Positions 1 through 12,100 of a stretch of DNA of 64,000 nucleotides are shown here, piece after piece. The stretch lies in NCBI RefSeq assembly GCF_037325665.1, contig NC_090250.1, positions 915,293 through 979,292 of the forward strand. Direction: 5' to 3'. The notes beneath the pieces are model-generated. The model saw only the letters and a program-made list of their open reading frames with translations, was not told where the DNA came from and made no database searches. The position numbers and the translations under genes were made by a program. This DNA is from Littorina saxatilis (lineage: Eukaryota > Mollusca > Gastropoda > Littorinimorpha > Littorinidae). The first letter of the stretch is position 1, and each line of letters opens with the position of its first letter.

Positions 1-134
1 ATACAGAGAGAGAGAGAGAGAGAGAGAAAGTGAGAGAGAGAGAGAGAGAGAGAGAGAAAGTGAGAGAGAGAGAGAGAGAGAAAGTGAGAGAGAGAGAGAG
101 AGAGAGAGAGCAATAAAGAGAGAGAGAGAGAGAA

Positions 135-169
<35 letters not shown>

Positions 170-190
170 AATAAAGAGAGAGAGAGAGAA

Positions 191-251
<61 letters not shown>

Positions 252-290
252 AAGAGGGAGAGAGCAAGAGGGAGAGAGCAATACAGAGAG
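1..290. repeat. GA-rich microsatellite
   Basis: Almost uninterrupted (AG)n with recurring AAAGTG and CAATAAAG interruptions, so it behaves as a microsatellite that has begun to duplicate larger units. It lies in the SUPT20H intron or beyond the last exon seen here. No coding signal. Confidence 0.95.
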
Positions 291-718
291 AGGGGAAGGG
301 GGCAGACAGAAGTCAAAAGGAACAATACCTCTTAAACTTAAAGAATATTAACGTTTTTTTGTCAACGTTGTTTGCTTTATTTGTTTCTTATGTTACATAT
401 TTGCCACAGAAAATGATGTCAGATTTTGCAGGGATGGCCAAATCATCCGTCCGATTACCAGGGGCAAGTAAAAAATCCGCCGGGCTAGTGGAAACCGCCT
501 GGCAACTCACCAGGCTGGCCAGTGATAATATCTGGATAAATGAAATACTTCTGGTTGTGCTATCTAGATTCAAAGCGTTATAAACACTGCAGATGCCACA
601 ACTGTGGTATGTATCGGGACAGCAAAATTTCCTGCGGGCAAGTGACTTTCTTGAAATTTAATTTACATTTTGAGATTTGGCCATCGCTGTTTTGTTAACT
701 TTGATCACAAGACCCCAC

Positions 719-3700
719 CTTTTAATTGAAGGCTCGTTGAACATTTTCTGTCGTCTGGTCATCTCTGTGGCTACCATGGTAACGGCTGGAGAGGGGTCAA
801 GGCAGAGGGGCTCGGAGGTGCCTAGCAACAGTTCACCTTCAAGCTGGTGAAGGTCATCCTGTGACCATGACCCCTGGCCAAACTCTGCTGCCAGCGAGTT
901 CACATCACACAGTAAGGACTGGAAAGATAGAACAACTAATTCCATGTCATAAATATCAACTGTTGCATATGAAAAGTGTATAACCAAGGCTTTTTTTCAG
1001 TTATGAGTACAAGCATAAAGCCTGTCCTTAGGCCTAAAAAAAAAAATAGGTGTGGTTACGGTAACCCGACCTACCCTATTTTTAGGGGCCGACCCTATAA
1101 CTTTTTATTACATTTGTCAAAAAACCCAAAAAAACACAAGAAATCGAGTGCAGAAAACGCAATGAAAGCGAAAGCGCCCGAGTCGCACACTTATTTCCCT
1201 GTCAAGTAGGTTTAATTTGTACACATTAGAAAAAAAGTATAAAAAAAAAGTGATTGCCTACCTTCCTACCCTATTTTTTTTGTGGCTATGTTACCGTAAC
1301 CACACCTATTATTTTTTTTGGCCTTAACTTGGTGAATCGACAATGCGAAGTATACTTGGTGAAGCTGGCCGCACTAAGCTTTAGCACTGAGTTTTCGGTA
1401 AAAGGACTTCACGAAGTCTTTGCGAAGTCGACTTTGGGCTCATTTAAAGACTGCCTTAAACAATAGGTGCGATCTATCCAAGCCGTCTTCAAAGACTCCC
1501 ATTCAGACAAAAACGAACGGCAGATATTTCCCCGTAGAAGTGATGTCACATACTCAAAGAAGAGTGGTCATTAGAGATTCATTTAGAGTGATAACGAAGC
1601 TATCACTTGGTTTAATTTGGATACTGCCACACGTATTCAACTAGGATATATATAAGTGCACACAAACATACCAATGTGATTGCATGCATGACAATGCACA
1701 CAGGAACACACATACACTGTACAAACACAGAGTAGTCTTCACGAAGAATAGGGTCTCCAAATAAAGCCAAACTTGCCCTAGCGACCACCGCTGAATTACC
1801 TACCTGCCCACAATGACCACCACAAGGCGAGTATTTTTCTCCATAATGCATACTTCCATAGAGGCTAGGGCTGAAGTGCATGACAAAGTTAAAACCCAAA
1901 CGGGAGCCAGCCGCGGAGCCAGATTGGTTGAAATCACACACATCTCAGTTTCAACCAATCCAACCCTGTGGCTGGCTCCTGTTGGGGTGGTCACTTTCTT
2001 GTGCCCCTCGGCCCAGCTGTCTATAACAACTAACTTTGGTTGGTCTCTTGGGTGGCCCTTACAGACAGGTTCCATTGTACATTAAAAAGAAAGAAAGAGC
2101 TCTGACAACTACCGTAAACTACCTTGTAAGCGCCCAGTATCAAGCAAACGCCCACCCCCTACTTTTGGTCAAGAGCTGTGCATAGGGTTTATAATTAAAA
2201 ATTTTAGTAATAAATTTTCATTTGATTAATATACTTACCCAACTCACATATAGCAATTAACTCTAGTTCAGTGCTGGTAACGCTGTACGCATCCCCTTGG
2301 TAACAAGGGAAGCCCCTCTAAAAAAAGAGTGACCAATACCCATAAGGCCATATTAATACATACTTCCGACTTCCGTATGCGCGCGCATACGCCGCCATAT
2401 GCATCATTCCAAACGAAGCCCAACTCACTCCCCTTTTTTAGAAATCCACCCCCCACAGCGGGGAGGCGGGAGGGAATAAACGATGTGAGTTGGGTAAGTA
2501 TATTAATCAAATGAAAATTTATTACTAAAATTTTTAATTAAATTACATATCTTACCCAACTCACATATAGCAGATTGCTACTATAGGTGGAGGGCACTTA
2601 ACCCAATCAGGAATTGAGAATCTGTCCTGCCGCTAACAGAGCAGGTAACCCAGAAACACATCCTATCTCAATGCATAGGCATCTCTGAGATAAACACCAA
2701 TGAAAAACCTTTCAATAAAGCCAGCAAGCCGACTCAAGAACTCAGTTCTGCCAGGAGACCAAATTGAAGAACAGCTAGAGTGGAAGCCCAATCTCTTGCC
2801 CCGTGAGGCCTAGCTGTAGTAAAGGGCAAAACTGCCCTGACATCCCCTGCCTGACTCTGCCACCATACATAAACTTGTCTAACTATGGTGGAGACCCAAT
2901 TGGCTAACACTACTCTCGAGATGTCTTTAAAGCGCACCATAACGAGTGAGATAAAAAGAAGTTCCTGAGATTCCGATCTAGTGTGCAGAGTCCTTAACGG
3001 AAAACTGTGGAGGGCTATAACCGTACAAAAATGTACATCAGAATCTCCAAGAGCCATAAAAATGCTCAAGAAAGGAATATAGAGTCCGTGCTGTTCGAAG
3101 GGGGAGGACTGACTGACTGCCCCCCCCCCTGTCTACTGCCACCACTTGAAGGCAAACCTGAACACTGTGGCAGTCCATCTAGGCAAGGTTGACCTCAACA
3201 AGTCATTACCCCTACCAAAGTTGAAAGACATTCTTTCTTCCTTTATATAAATTAACCGGTGTTTAACGTCGTATATAACCGTTCAAGGTTAAAGGGCGAC
3301 GAAGCAGAAAGATAAGAACAAGAGCCCTTAGATTTAATGATCTCAAGCAAACCGTGCAAGTCAGAAAAAATCTTCAAAACTCGAACAGACCAAAAGGCTA
3401 AATATGGCTCTAGGGGAGCCAAAACAGTGATTAAGATTTGAACGGTGAATCAAAGTTGGTAACTCCAGATTCCGCTTATATGCCAGAAAACCCAAAAGAA
3501 ACCTAAGTGCCATAGATCAGTCTTTCTCCGAAAATCTGTCTATAGCAAAATTAGCAGAAAAAACACTTACTCCCACTTCTCACAGAAGCTACCCAAGTAA
3601 GCATGGCCGATTTCCGTGTTGATCAGCAAGGCTAGTTAAGTAAAAGAGTCAAAGAATCCAATCACAAAAACCCTAAAACTAGGAGCAAAGTCCAAGAAAG

Positions 3701-6700
3701 GACTGAAGATCAGCTTTCAGCGAGCCTAAAGTAGGCCCTCTTAAACTTGCTGGTTAAAAGCCACCAAGAGAAAAATAAGCACCGAGCTGTCTCAGTAAAA
3801 CTGATATCACATAATGTCTTAAACAAAGACGTGGGAGAAAAAGAACGGAAAGCCAAAATAGGTGGCTCGCCACCTTCATTGTACCGAGAGAAGAGGAGTT
3901 CTATCCGTTAAAACAAAAGCCATCTGTTCCAAGCCAGACAACAAGACAAGTACCAGTCCAGAGTTGACGGGCAGAAGAGCCCGAGCAACTCAAAAATATC
4001 CTTACAGTAGACACCCGTGAGAAACGAGTGTGAGCAAAACCGGAGCCGTCTTGCCAGCCTAACGAGGTCTGGCAACCCAGAAAGAACGAGCCCAAACTGT
4101 GCGACCGGCAGGCCGCCCAAAGTAAAACAAGAGTAAACATCTCCATGCCCGGCAGTCGGGCGACGAAGATAAGCAAAAGGCGATAGTACCAAAAGGCAAA
4201 AACTCATAATTAGAAATTTCTCCCATTCCCCCGAAGGAACAAAAAACACGTGGTCAAAGAGAGTCTGCTCCAAGTGGCCATTTGGCCGACAGACTTAGAG
4301 AGTCCGCCCAGACATAGAGACTCTCATGAAGGTACTTCGCTGCTAAAAAGATCTCGTGATGGTAAAACCACCAAAACCTCTCATGCTCCCTGAGGAAGCG
4401 ATAGGGAGTGAGAGACCCCCTTTTCTTGATGAGAAAAGCCCCCTGTGGAGTTGTCTGCTTGAAACAACACATGTTCCAACCCTTTGTTCTAATGCTAAAC
4501 GCCCAACAGACCACAAAGGGTCCTATCAAAGCTGAGAAGCCTTAGACATCTAATGTGTTCCAGCCCTGCACTCCCAGTTACACCTGGAGTAAAGGATTTC
4601 TATCAAGGGCCGCTTGCACAATCTCCAAGAGATTCAAAAACGGCTCAACAAACGTATGACTAGAAAAAAGATCAGAACCCTGAAGCTCTGAAATACCAAA
4701 CGAACCAAAAGGGAGGCACCCGTGTCTCCCCCCACAAAGAGGGAAACCTAATCCCCCCCAGCCGCTGTGTTAAACACAAAGGCGAAAGAAGAGTGATGCC
4801 GAGAACTAACTTCCAGTTGACATAACTGCCACAAGTGTGAAAGAAAGCGTGCTTTTGTGTGCCTACCAACACCCACCGCTAACTTGCCTCAGGGGGAAGA
4901 AAGGTGGATATTAGACACAGAACCCTGCCACGAACGCGAGGGTAAGGAGACAAAAGATAAAGTCGAGAACGGCGAGCCTGAAGCCTTTATTTGAAAACAA
5001 TAAAAAGCCAAGGCCTGCCGTGCGCTTTCCTTCTGCAGTGAGCTTTTAAGATAGAGAAGAATCCCTGTGCATAGAAGCGAACTCACAAAGAGGAACCTTC
5101 AAGAAAAGAAGAGATTAAAGTCTCGCCAAAAGAACAAACCCTTTTTGAAAGAGACCTACACCCAGGCTAAAAGCAAAGCTACATCCTTCGTATCCGCGTC
5201 CTGACGGAACACAAAAATATCCAGATAGGACGTAACCGCGCACGAGAGAGCGCAGAAACAAGATTTGTTAAAAAGCGGTAAATGTAAAGGAGTGCGGCCA
5301 TAAAGAAACATAGCCAGGAGATCCTTGTTCTGACAGAGAGACAGTCACTCCTTGCTATTAACATCCAGACGGATGTTAGCCAATTCCGGGGAACCCGGTG
5401 GCGGTTCCGTAGAAAAAGCAAACGAATAAACTACGTTCTTAAGCTTGGAGTAAACCGAAGCCTACGGATAGCGATCAGCGCGTGACGCGCTGCTTGAGCA
5501 GATGACGCAAGCTAAAGCCCCGCCGCCGCAGGAGCTAAGCCGAGCGTTGCCCACAAAGGAAGTGGTAACAAAGGAGCCTCAATTGTGAAAAAACAAATTT
5601 CACAAGCCCAAACGACCCCAACAGAGAATCCAAGAAAATAGCGTTCTAAGATTCCCTTAAAAAGCTCAGGTCAGCTGAAAATGCGCAAAACGCGGCAAAG
5701 CTGAAGTAAGAGCATCACCCTGAGATGCCAACAAAGGCAGAGATGGGGCAAAAGCATCGATTGAGTTCGCAAATTGATCCTAAGAAGGAGCAAGACACGC
5801 CAAAAAAGATGGAGGAGAAAAGGCAGATGACAATGCTACCGCTAACCCTACAGGGAAAAAGCGCGTAGTAACCTCTGCCATCCATGTAAACAAAGATGGC
5901 AGCTTCGCTGAAAGTCAACAAAGAGGCGTCTCCATCTGCCCCAGAAGTTTAGTCTTCCAAATCCTCAACATCCTGTACAGTGGTATTCTAACCATCTACA
6001 AAAGGACGAGAGCCGGAACCAATCCCGAAAAAGCAACACTTGCCAAAAGGGAAAGGTTTGGAACAAATTTCCCAACAGCCGGAACTCCGAAAGGATATTC
6101 CATCCACCTGCCTCATACCAGCTGAAAGCCTGGAAAAGGAAGTGGATTTAGCCTGAGTAACAGCAGAGGAACCGCAACAACGGAACCGAAAGCCGAAGAC
6201 TGATGAGCGCCAACTACCAACACCACAGTGTTAACGGCAGAAGGCTAAACCATCCTGAAACCGGACGCTACAGCCGCAAAAGCGTTAGCAAAATCGGCCA
6301 CGGATTAGCAAATATCAGAACCAACCGGATGCCTAAACATGCACCAGAAGATCCTATTGTACCTTGAAGCCGCTTAAGCCCCCAGTGCCACTGCACTTGA
6401 CACCCTAAACGGCAATTTGAATTCAGTGCAACCACCTCTGCGGAAGCACCGTCTTCTGAACAGCCGACTGGCACTCCCGTGCCCTCCGGAAGCTGACCCC
6501 CTGCTTGACTCCCATAGTCAAACAAAGAGCCAGCTATACTGTTCTCTTCCTGCCCCCCGGGCGGAAGCGGAAGACGCACACCCTTACCACATTCTAAAGA
6601 AGCGGGTGGTTGCGCAAATCTTCCGTTCGCTCTCCAAGGTTCCTAACCGCCACCGACTACTGCTGCCAATGCAGTCAGAGCCAGCCTCAGCTTCGGAACT

Positions 6701-8429
6701 TTCACCCACAAAGCCAGAGCCCGGAGTTACTTTCTCTTGGAGACGCTCTACCCTTTCCCCGGAGAACCCGGGTACTTGGGTAGAAAACATACCTTTAAAC
6801 TGGTGTGAACCACCGGGAACCGGAACACAGGCCACAAGCGAAGACGTGGACCCATCATCCCCATCCGCATGAACATCAGCCTGAGACACAGTAGCAGACA
6901 GCGCAGGCGAACGTTGGCAAGAGACGAAACCCCCGTCACACCGGAAGCGAACGCATCTCCGCCCGCGTGGAAGCGATCTCCCCCGCCAAGGAAGAAACCT
7001 GTGAACTTAAAGAGAGCAACAATGTCGCCACGTCCGCAGACGCACGACCGGGAAACACATAAACCAAGGAAGCCTAAGCGGGCTTATCCACAGGAGAAAC
7101 CTTGTCTAAAGGTTTAGCCGTCAAAAACGGAGTAGGAGGCATGACGACCAAAACATCGATATTTTATACAAAGACAGTACATGAACCGAAACACAAGCCT
7201 GTCCGGAAGCCTTTGCTTTCCCAGGTGTTTACTTTGTCGGCGGAGAAACAGCAGTAACTCGTTTAGACAACTGCCGCTTCTTGGCGTTAACCGCCATGAC
7301 CAAAAACAACTCACGAAAAATTTTGTAAACAAGAAAATTTCACAAGTTCAATTTAAGGTCAAAAACGCCCACAAACACAAGCAAAAAACAGAAAGATCTC
7401 ACCTCAACATGAAGAGACGATAAGACAAGCAAGAAGATACCAAGAGGTAAGTGACCAAGTCCGTAGACGAAGTGACAGATGGCTGAACACAGCCAGAGCG
7501 TACAAAAACACGACCAGTCCCACTGCTCGCTGAGTATGGAAAGATGCATATGGCGGCGTATGCGCGCGCATACGGAAGTCGGAAGTATGTATTAATATGG
7601 CCTTATGGGTATTGGTCACTCTTTTTTTAGAGGGGCTTCCCTTGTTACCAAGGGGATGCGTACAGCGTTACCAGCACTGAACTAGAGTTAATTGCTATAT
7701 GTGAGTTGGGTAAGATATGTAATTTAATGCCTTGTAATCGCTCGCCCCACATTTATTCGACAGGTGTCAAAAACAAGTTTGTAGATGATTCTAAACCCTA
7801 TTCACAACATACAGAGATATCATTCGAGTGATTAATGACTAGACGCTGCATTGCAGTCATACTGTTATTAAGTTAATACTTTCGCCACTGAAGTCTCTAC
7901 AGAATTTAGTAAATGCCCACCCCCACTTTTGAGCGAAATTGGTGCACAAGGGGGGTGGGCGCTTACAAGGTAATTTACGGTACATCCCAAAAGAAAAGAA
8001 AAGCATAAACAGATCGCCTACAAGACATGTCCTCAAGACGAACAAGACGTTCCAAGATTTCGTCCTCAAGATGGCGTCCTCGATGAGGGGTGAGATCCCC
8101 CTTACTTATACCACTCACACACCTGGTTTTTCCCATCTTATCCTTCACATCTCTTACCTGTGCTGACGGGCGGAGCAGAACGAAATGCGTGTCGTAACAG
8201 CTGGGCGCACAGCGACGGTAGTCTCTAACCTCCACGATCACACAACCACTATAGAACACGTTCACCTGCAACAGCAATATTATCAACTTGAATGTAATCA
8301 CTTGTATTCTTATCATAAAAGTAAACCATGCTAAAGAAACACTCTTTAAAATAAAAATAAACCAACATGTTAGCTGAAGAATCACATAGCAACTGTAGAA
8401 CATATTCACCTGCTCTCTCTCTCTCTCTG

Positions 8430-8465
<36 letters not shown>

Positions 8466-8761
8466 TCTCTGTGGAATTCTTTGCCAATAGAAATCAAACG
8501 ATCCGCATCATTAAAGGCCTTTAAAAGGCAGTTGCACTCACATTTGAGCACACTATAAACTGCCCCTGATGTCTAGTTTCCATTGTGTACTCGGATAATG
8601 TATGCAATGCTCTTAAGTGTTTTGTTTTTATGTTTATACTTGACCATTATTTTGATGTTTTACTAGTTTAATACTTTGATTAGATACTGTTCCTTTTAGG
8701 TATGAAATGATAGCATGTGCTTGTGTGTAGATATGCGAGCGCACGCTCGCGCGCGCGAGCA

Positions 8762-8797
<36 letters not shown>

Positions 8798-8849
8798 CAT
8801 GTGTGTGTGCATGTGTGTGTGCATGTGTGTGTGTGCATGTGTGTGTGTG

Positions 8850-8889
<40 letters not shown>

Positions 8890-9089
8890 TTTATGTGTGC
8901 ATGTGTGTGTGTATACGTGGGTGTGGATGTGTGTGTGTGTGTATGTGCGCAGTCTTTGCTTTCGTTTACAATTATTCTCTGTATATGTTCCAAGGACAGG
9001 TTGGAAGATTAGGCTAAGCCTAAAACCTTTATCCTTATGTAATAAAGTTCTGAGTTCTGAGTTCTCTCTCTCTCTCTCTCTCACTCTCT

Positions 9090-9124
<35 letters not shown>

Positions 9125-12100
9125 GCGCATACAGAGTCCATTTCTGATTCTTATTTTTGGCAGATCTCACCTGTGCCTTTTCCAGAAGATCCAAAAGAAA
9201 TGGAGGCAGCTGAAAAATACAAAATTAAATTACATATGATGATAACAAAAAATAATGTTTAACTCCAGTGTCAGAACAAAATTGTTTCTTCTGAAGTAGT
9301 GGAACTATCACAAAATGTTTACATAATTTATCAACATATTGATGGACCAAATACAGGCAAGACTTTACACAGATGAATAAACACAACTAGAACAGTGATT
9401 GTGTCTGTGTACAATGTAACAGTCATTACCACACAAGTTGACTGTCAATGTACAGTGAGTCCAGCTATAACGAACCTGAGTATAACGAAATCCCGCTTTT
9501 AACGAACTGCCATTGATTTCCCGGCAGACAGCCTTCTATTTCTTACTTGTTACTTTCCGGCTACAACGAACCTTTTGAACTCATTTGCATAACGAACCCC
9601 TCTTATAACAAACACGTTTTCATCACCCCAGAGCCGTTTTGTCACTAAAAGTCACAAAGCTACAACGTACTTATGTCAATAATTGTCTCCAAAGACAAAA
9701 ATACACAAAAATACACAAACACAAGTGCACATCGCGTGATGAGCGAACTCTGAACAAACAGCGGGAGGTGCACGGAACAGCCACTGCCGCTGTGTTTTCA
9801 CTATTCCAATCACCTGCTAAGCTATGACTGTGCTCTAAAAAAGTCACAAGGCTACAACTGAGAGGTGGTTCCCCTTTCATATGAGAGAGGAAACACTTCC
9901 TGCATCCGGGTCAGTGACCGAGTTTAACCTATGGGGAGGTTAACCTATGGGGCGGTCTCTTTGATGTCTTGAGAGGAAACTTGGCCAGGGTCACGTAGTA
10001 CATGCACCAGAACTGGTGGACACCAGGAAATCGGAGATTGATCAGAATGTACATGTACTTTTTAAATTTTACTTCTAAAATTGTGACAGTAAAGTGATCA
10101 TTTGAACTATGCCTCTATGGATTATATATGAAGCTGTTGAAAACATGCAGAGATTGTACTCTCCAAGGAAAGATCGATGGGAGGATCATTTGAAGGTGAG
10201 TGGAAAAACTTGTCTTAAGGCCATTTAGGGTTGAAAACTCTACAGCGAATTACTGATATCACAAACTAAAATGTATCTCCCTTGAGATTCGTTGTACCCG
10301 GACTCCACTGTATAATGATACAAACAATACCAGGCAGAATAACCTATCACATTCGTTATTGTACAACAGACGGGCGCAGTGGCGTAGTGGATAAAACATC
10401 AGCCTCCTAATCAGGAGGTAGCGAGTTCACATCAAGGCTGCATGTAAGTAAAAATGCCACTTTTAAGTTTAAACATCCAATACTAACCTAGGAGCAAAAT
10501 TTAAACATACCTCTGCTGCATCAATAAAGTCCAGCACTTCGGATTCCTGGGGAAAAAAATCAACAGAATGTGAACATCATGCATTTATTGTTTACTTTGT
10601 TTCATCTCAAGTATCTTCAAGTAACACAAAACAAGAAATAGCCAGGCTGAGCAAAAGCTTAATTAATGGATGAAAAAAATCAGCCAGTATTAGTCTATTA
10701 CGAGACAGACATTACTTTGGAATCCATTGCACCTCAAACCTTTTGTATATATATATCAGGCCAAAAAAAATAATACGTGTGGTTTCGGTAACATAGCCCA
10801 AAAAAATAGGGTAGGAAGGTAGGCAATCACTTTTTTTTTTTAAACTTTTTTTTCTAATGTGTACAAATTAAACCTACTTGACAGGGAAATAAGTGTGCGA
10901 CTCGAGCGCTTTCGCTTTCATTGCGTTTTCTGCACTCGTTTTCTTCTTTTTTTTTTGACAAATGTAATAAAAAGTTATAGGGTCGGCCCCTAAAAATAGG
11001 GTAGGTCGGGTTACCGTAACCACACCTATTTTTTTTTAGGCCTCACTATATCCCATGACCTCCCTTCTTTGTCTCCGTAAATGTACTCTAGGTATATTTC
11101 TTGTATTTCCATTGTACTCTTGTTACATCTATGATGTAACTATTGCACTCTTATAACACATAAAATAGAGGATAAATAAGGGTGCACAAAATACATCATA
11201 GCTGGCTCTACTTTCTGTCGTCCTTGACATTCCAAAATGCACATGTACCTATAGACCGGGTGTGCAAGGGGTAACCACGCTTTTGAGAACTTGACAACAC
11301 TCGTGATTGTTTATATGGCTTGTATTTCAGTCAAGACCCAGCGGGAATATCAAAGGGACTCACGAGCCTCATCCGCTGGGTCTTGACTGAAATACAAGCC
11401 ATATAAAAAACCACTCGTGTTGTAACCTCTATATATGTCACTTCCTGTTTCAAAACCAAGAATTTTTTTTCAGTATCAAAAACAAAAGGTAAACTGTGTC
11501 AAAATGGATTACTTCATAGGGTAGCTTTATGGTCTCTGTCTCCACGCCTGAGCGAGCACGCAGCATGAGGGAGTAGCCCTCGTTGCCAGGATACAGGCTG
11601 AGCACCAGACAGTTGAGGCATTCACGCTTCAGTAGCTTGCCCAGCAGGTGGCTGGCATTTTCCAGCTTCTGTAACACAGATATCAAAATATATATATCGA
11701 TTGAACACTTGATTTCCCTTCTTTGAGCCATGTGATGTCAGAGGCCGACAAAACTTCATATTTAGGCGGCCAGCCGAGACTACCAAATAGTGCATGCTTG
11801 TGTGCGTTCAATCATAAAAACTAAAAGGAATTCTAACCAGAATCGATCAATACATACCGTATTTTCCGGGTCATAAGGCGTGACTTTTTTCCTCGAGTTT
11901 GACCCCTGTGCCTTGTATAACGAAGCGCCTAATCCGTGTATGAAATACGGGAAAAAAAAAAAAAAATTGGGAAAAAATCATGGGGAACAAATTGTGACAA
12001 GAACTCACCTCCATCTCGAATACCGGTAGTCGTATTTTTAAATTCCGTGAGCACTTGTTTACACAACTCACACTGATCGTCACATTTCTCGGCAGTTTGA

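Larger units (their letters stand above)
2112..7980. mobile_element. TA-flanked MITE split by a large nested insertion
   Basis: The left end reads CCGTAAACTACCTTGTAAGC (2112 onward) and the right end is the reverse complement of CCGTAAATTACCTTGTAAGC (ending 7980). TA dinucleotides flank both sides (2110-2111, 7981-7982). Only about 80 bases on the left and 250 on the right belong to this element; 2191-7728 was inserted into it. TA duplication and the end sequence fit the Tc1/mariner-pogo type of MITE. Confidence 0.75.

Noticed and set aside
6417-7117. Overlapping Pro/Arg-rich frames on both strands
   Set aside because: They lie in the G+C-rich interior of the large nested element with no domain pattern, and open frames on both strands suggest composition rather than coding.
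8717-9262. Long Cys-Val and Thr-His open frames
   Set aside because: They are translations of GT/CA and ACGC microsatellites; the same applies to frames near 21313-21609, 38003-38332, 38558-38845 and 52269-52526.
9150-9262. Plus-strand exon after TTTTTGGCAG encoding [20 protein letters not shown]
   Set aside because: Looks exon-like, but no partner exon, donor or recognised family was found; it lies among repeats inside SUPT20H on the opposite strand.
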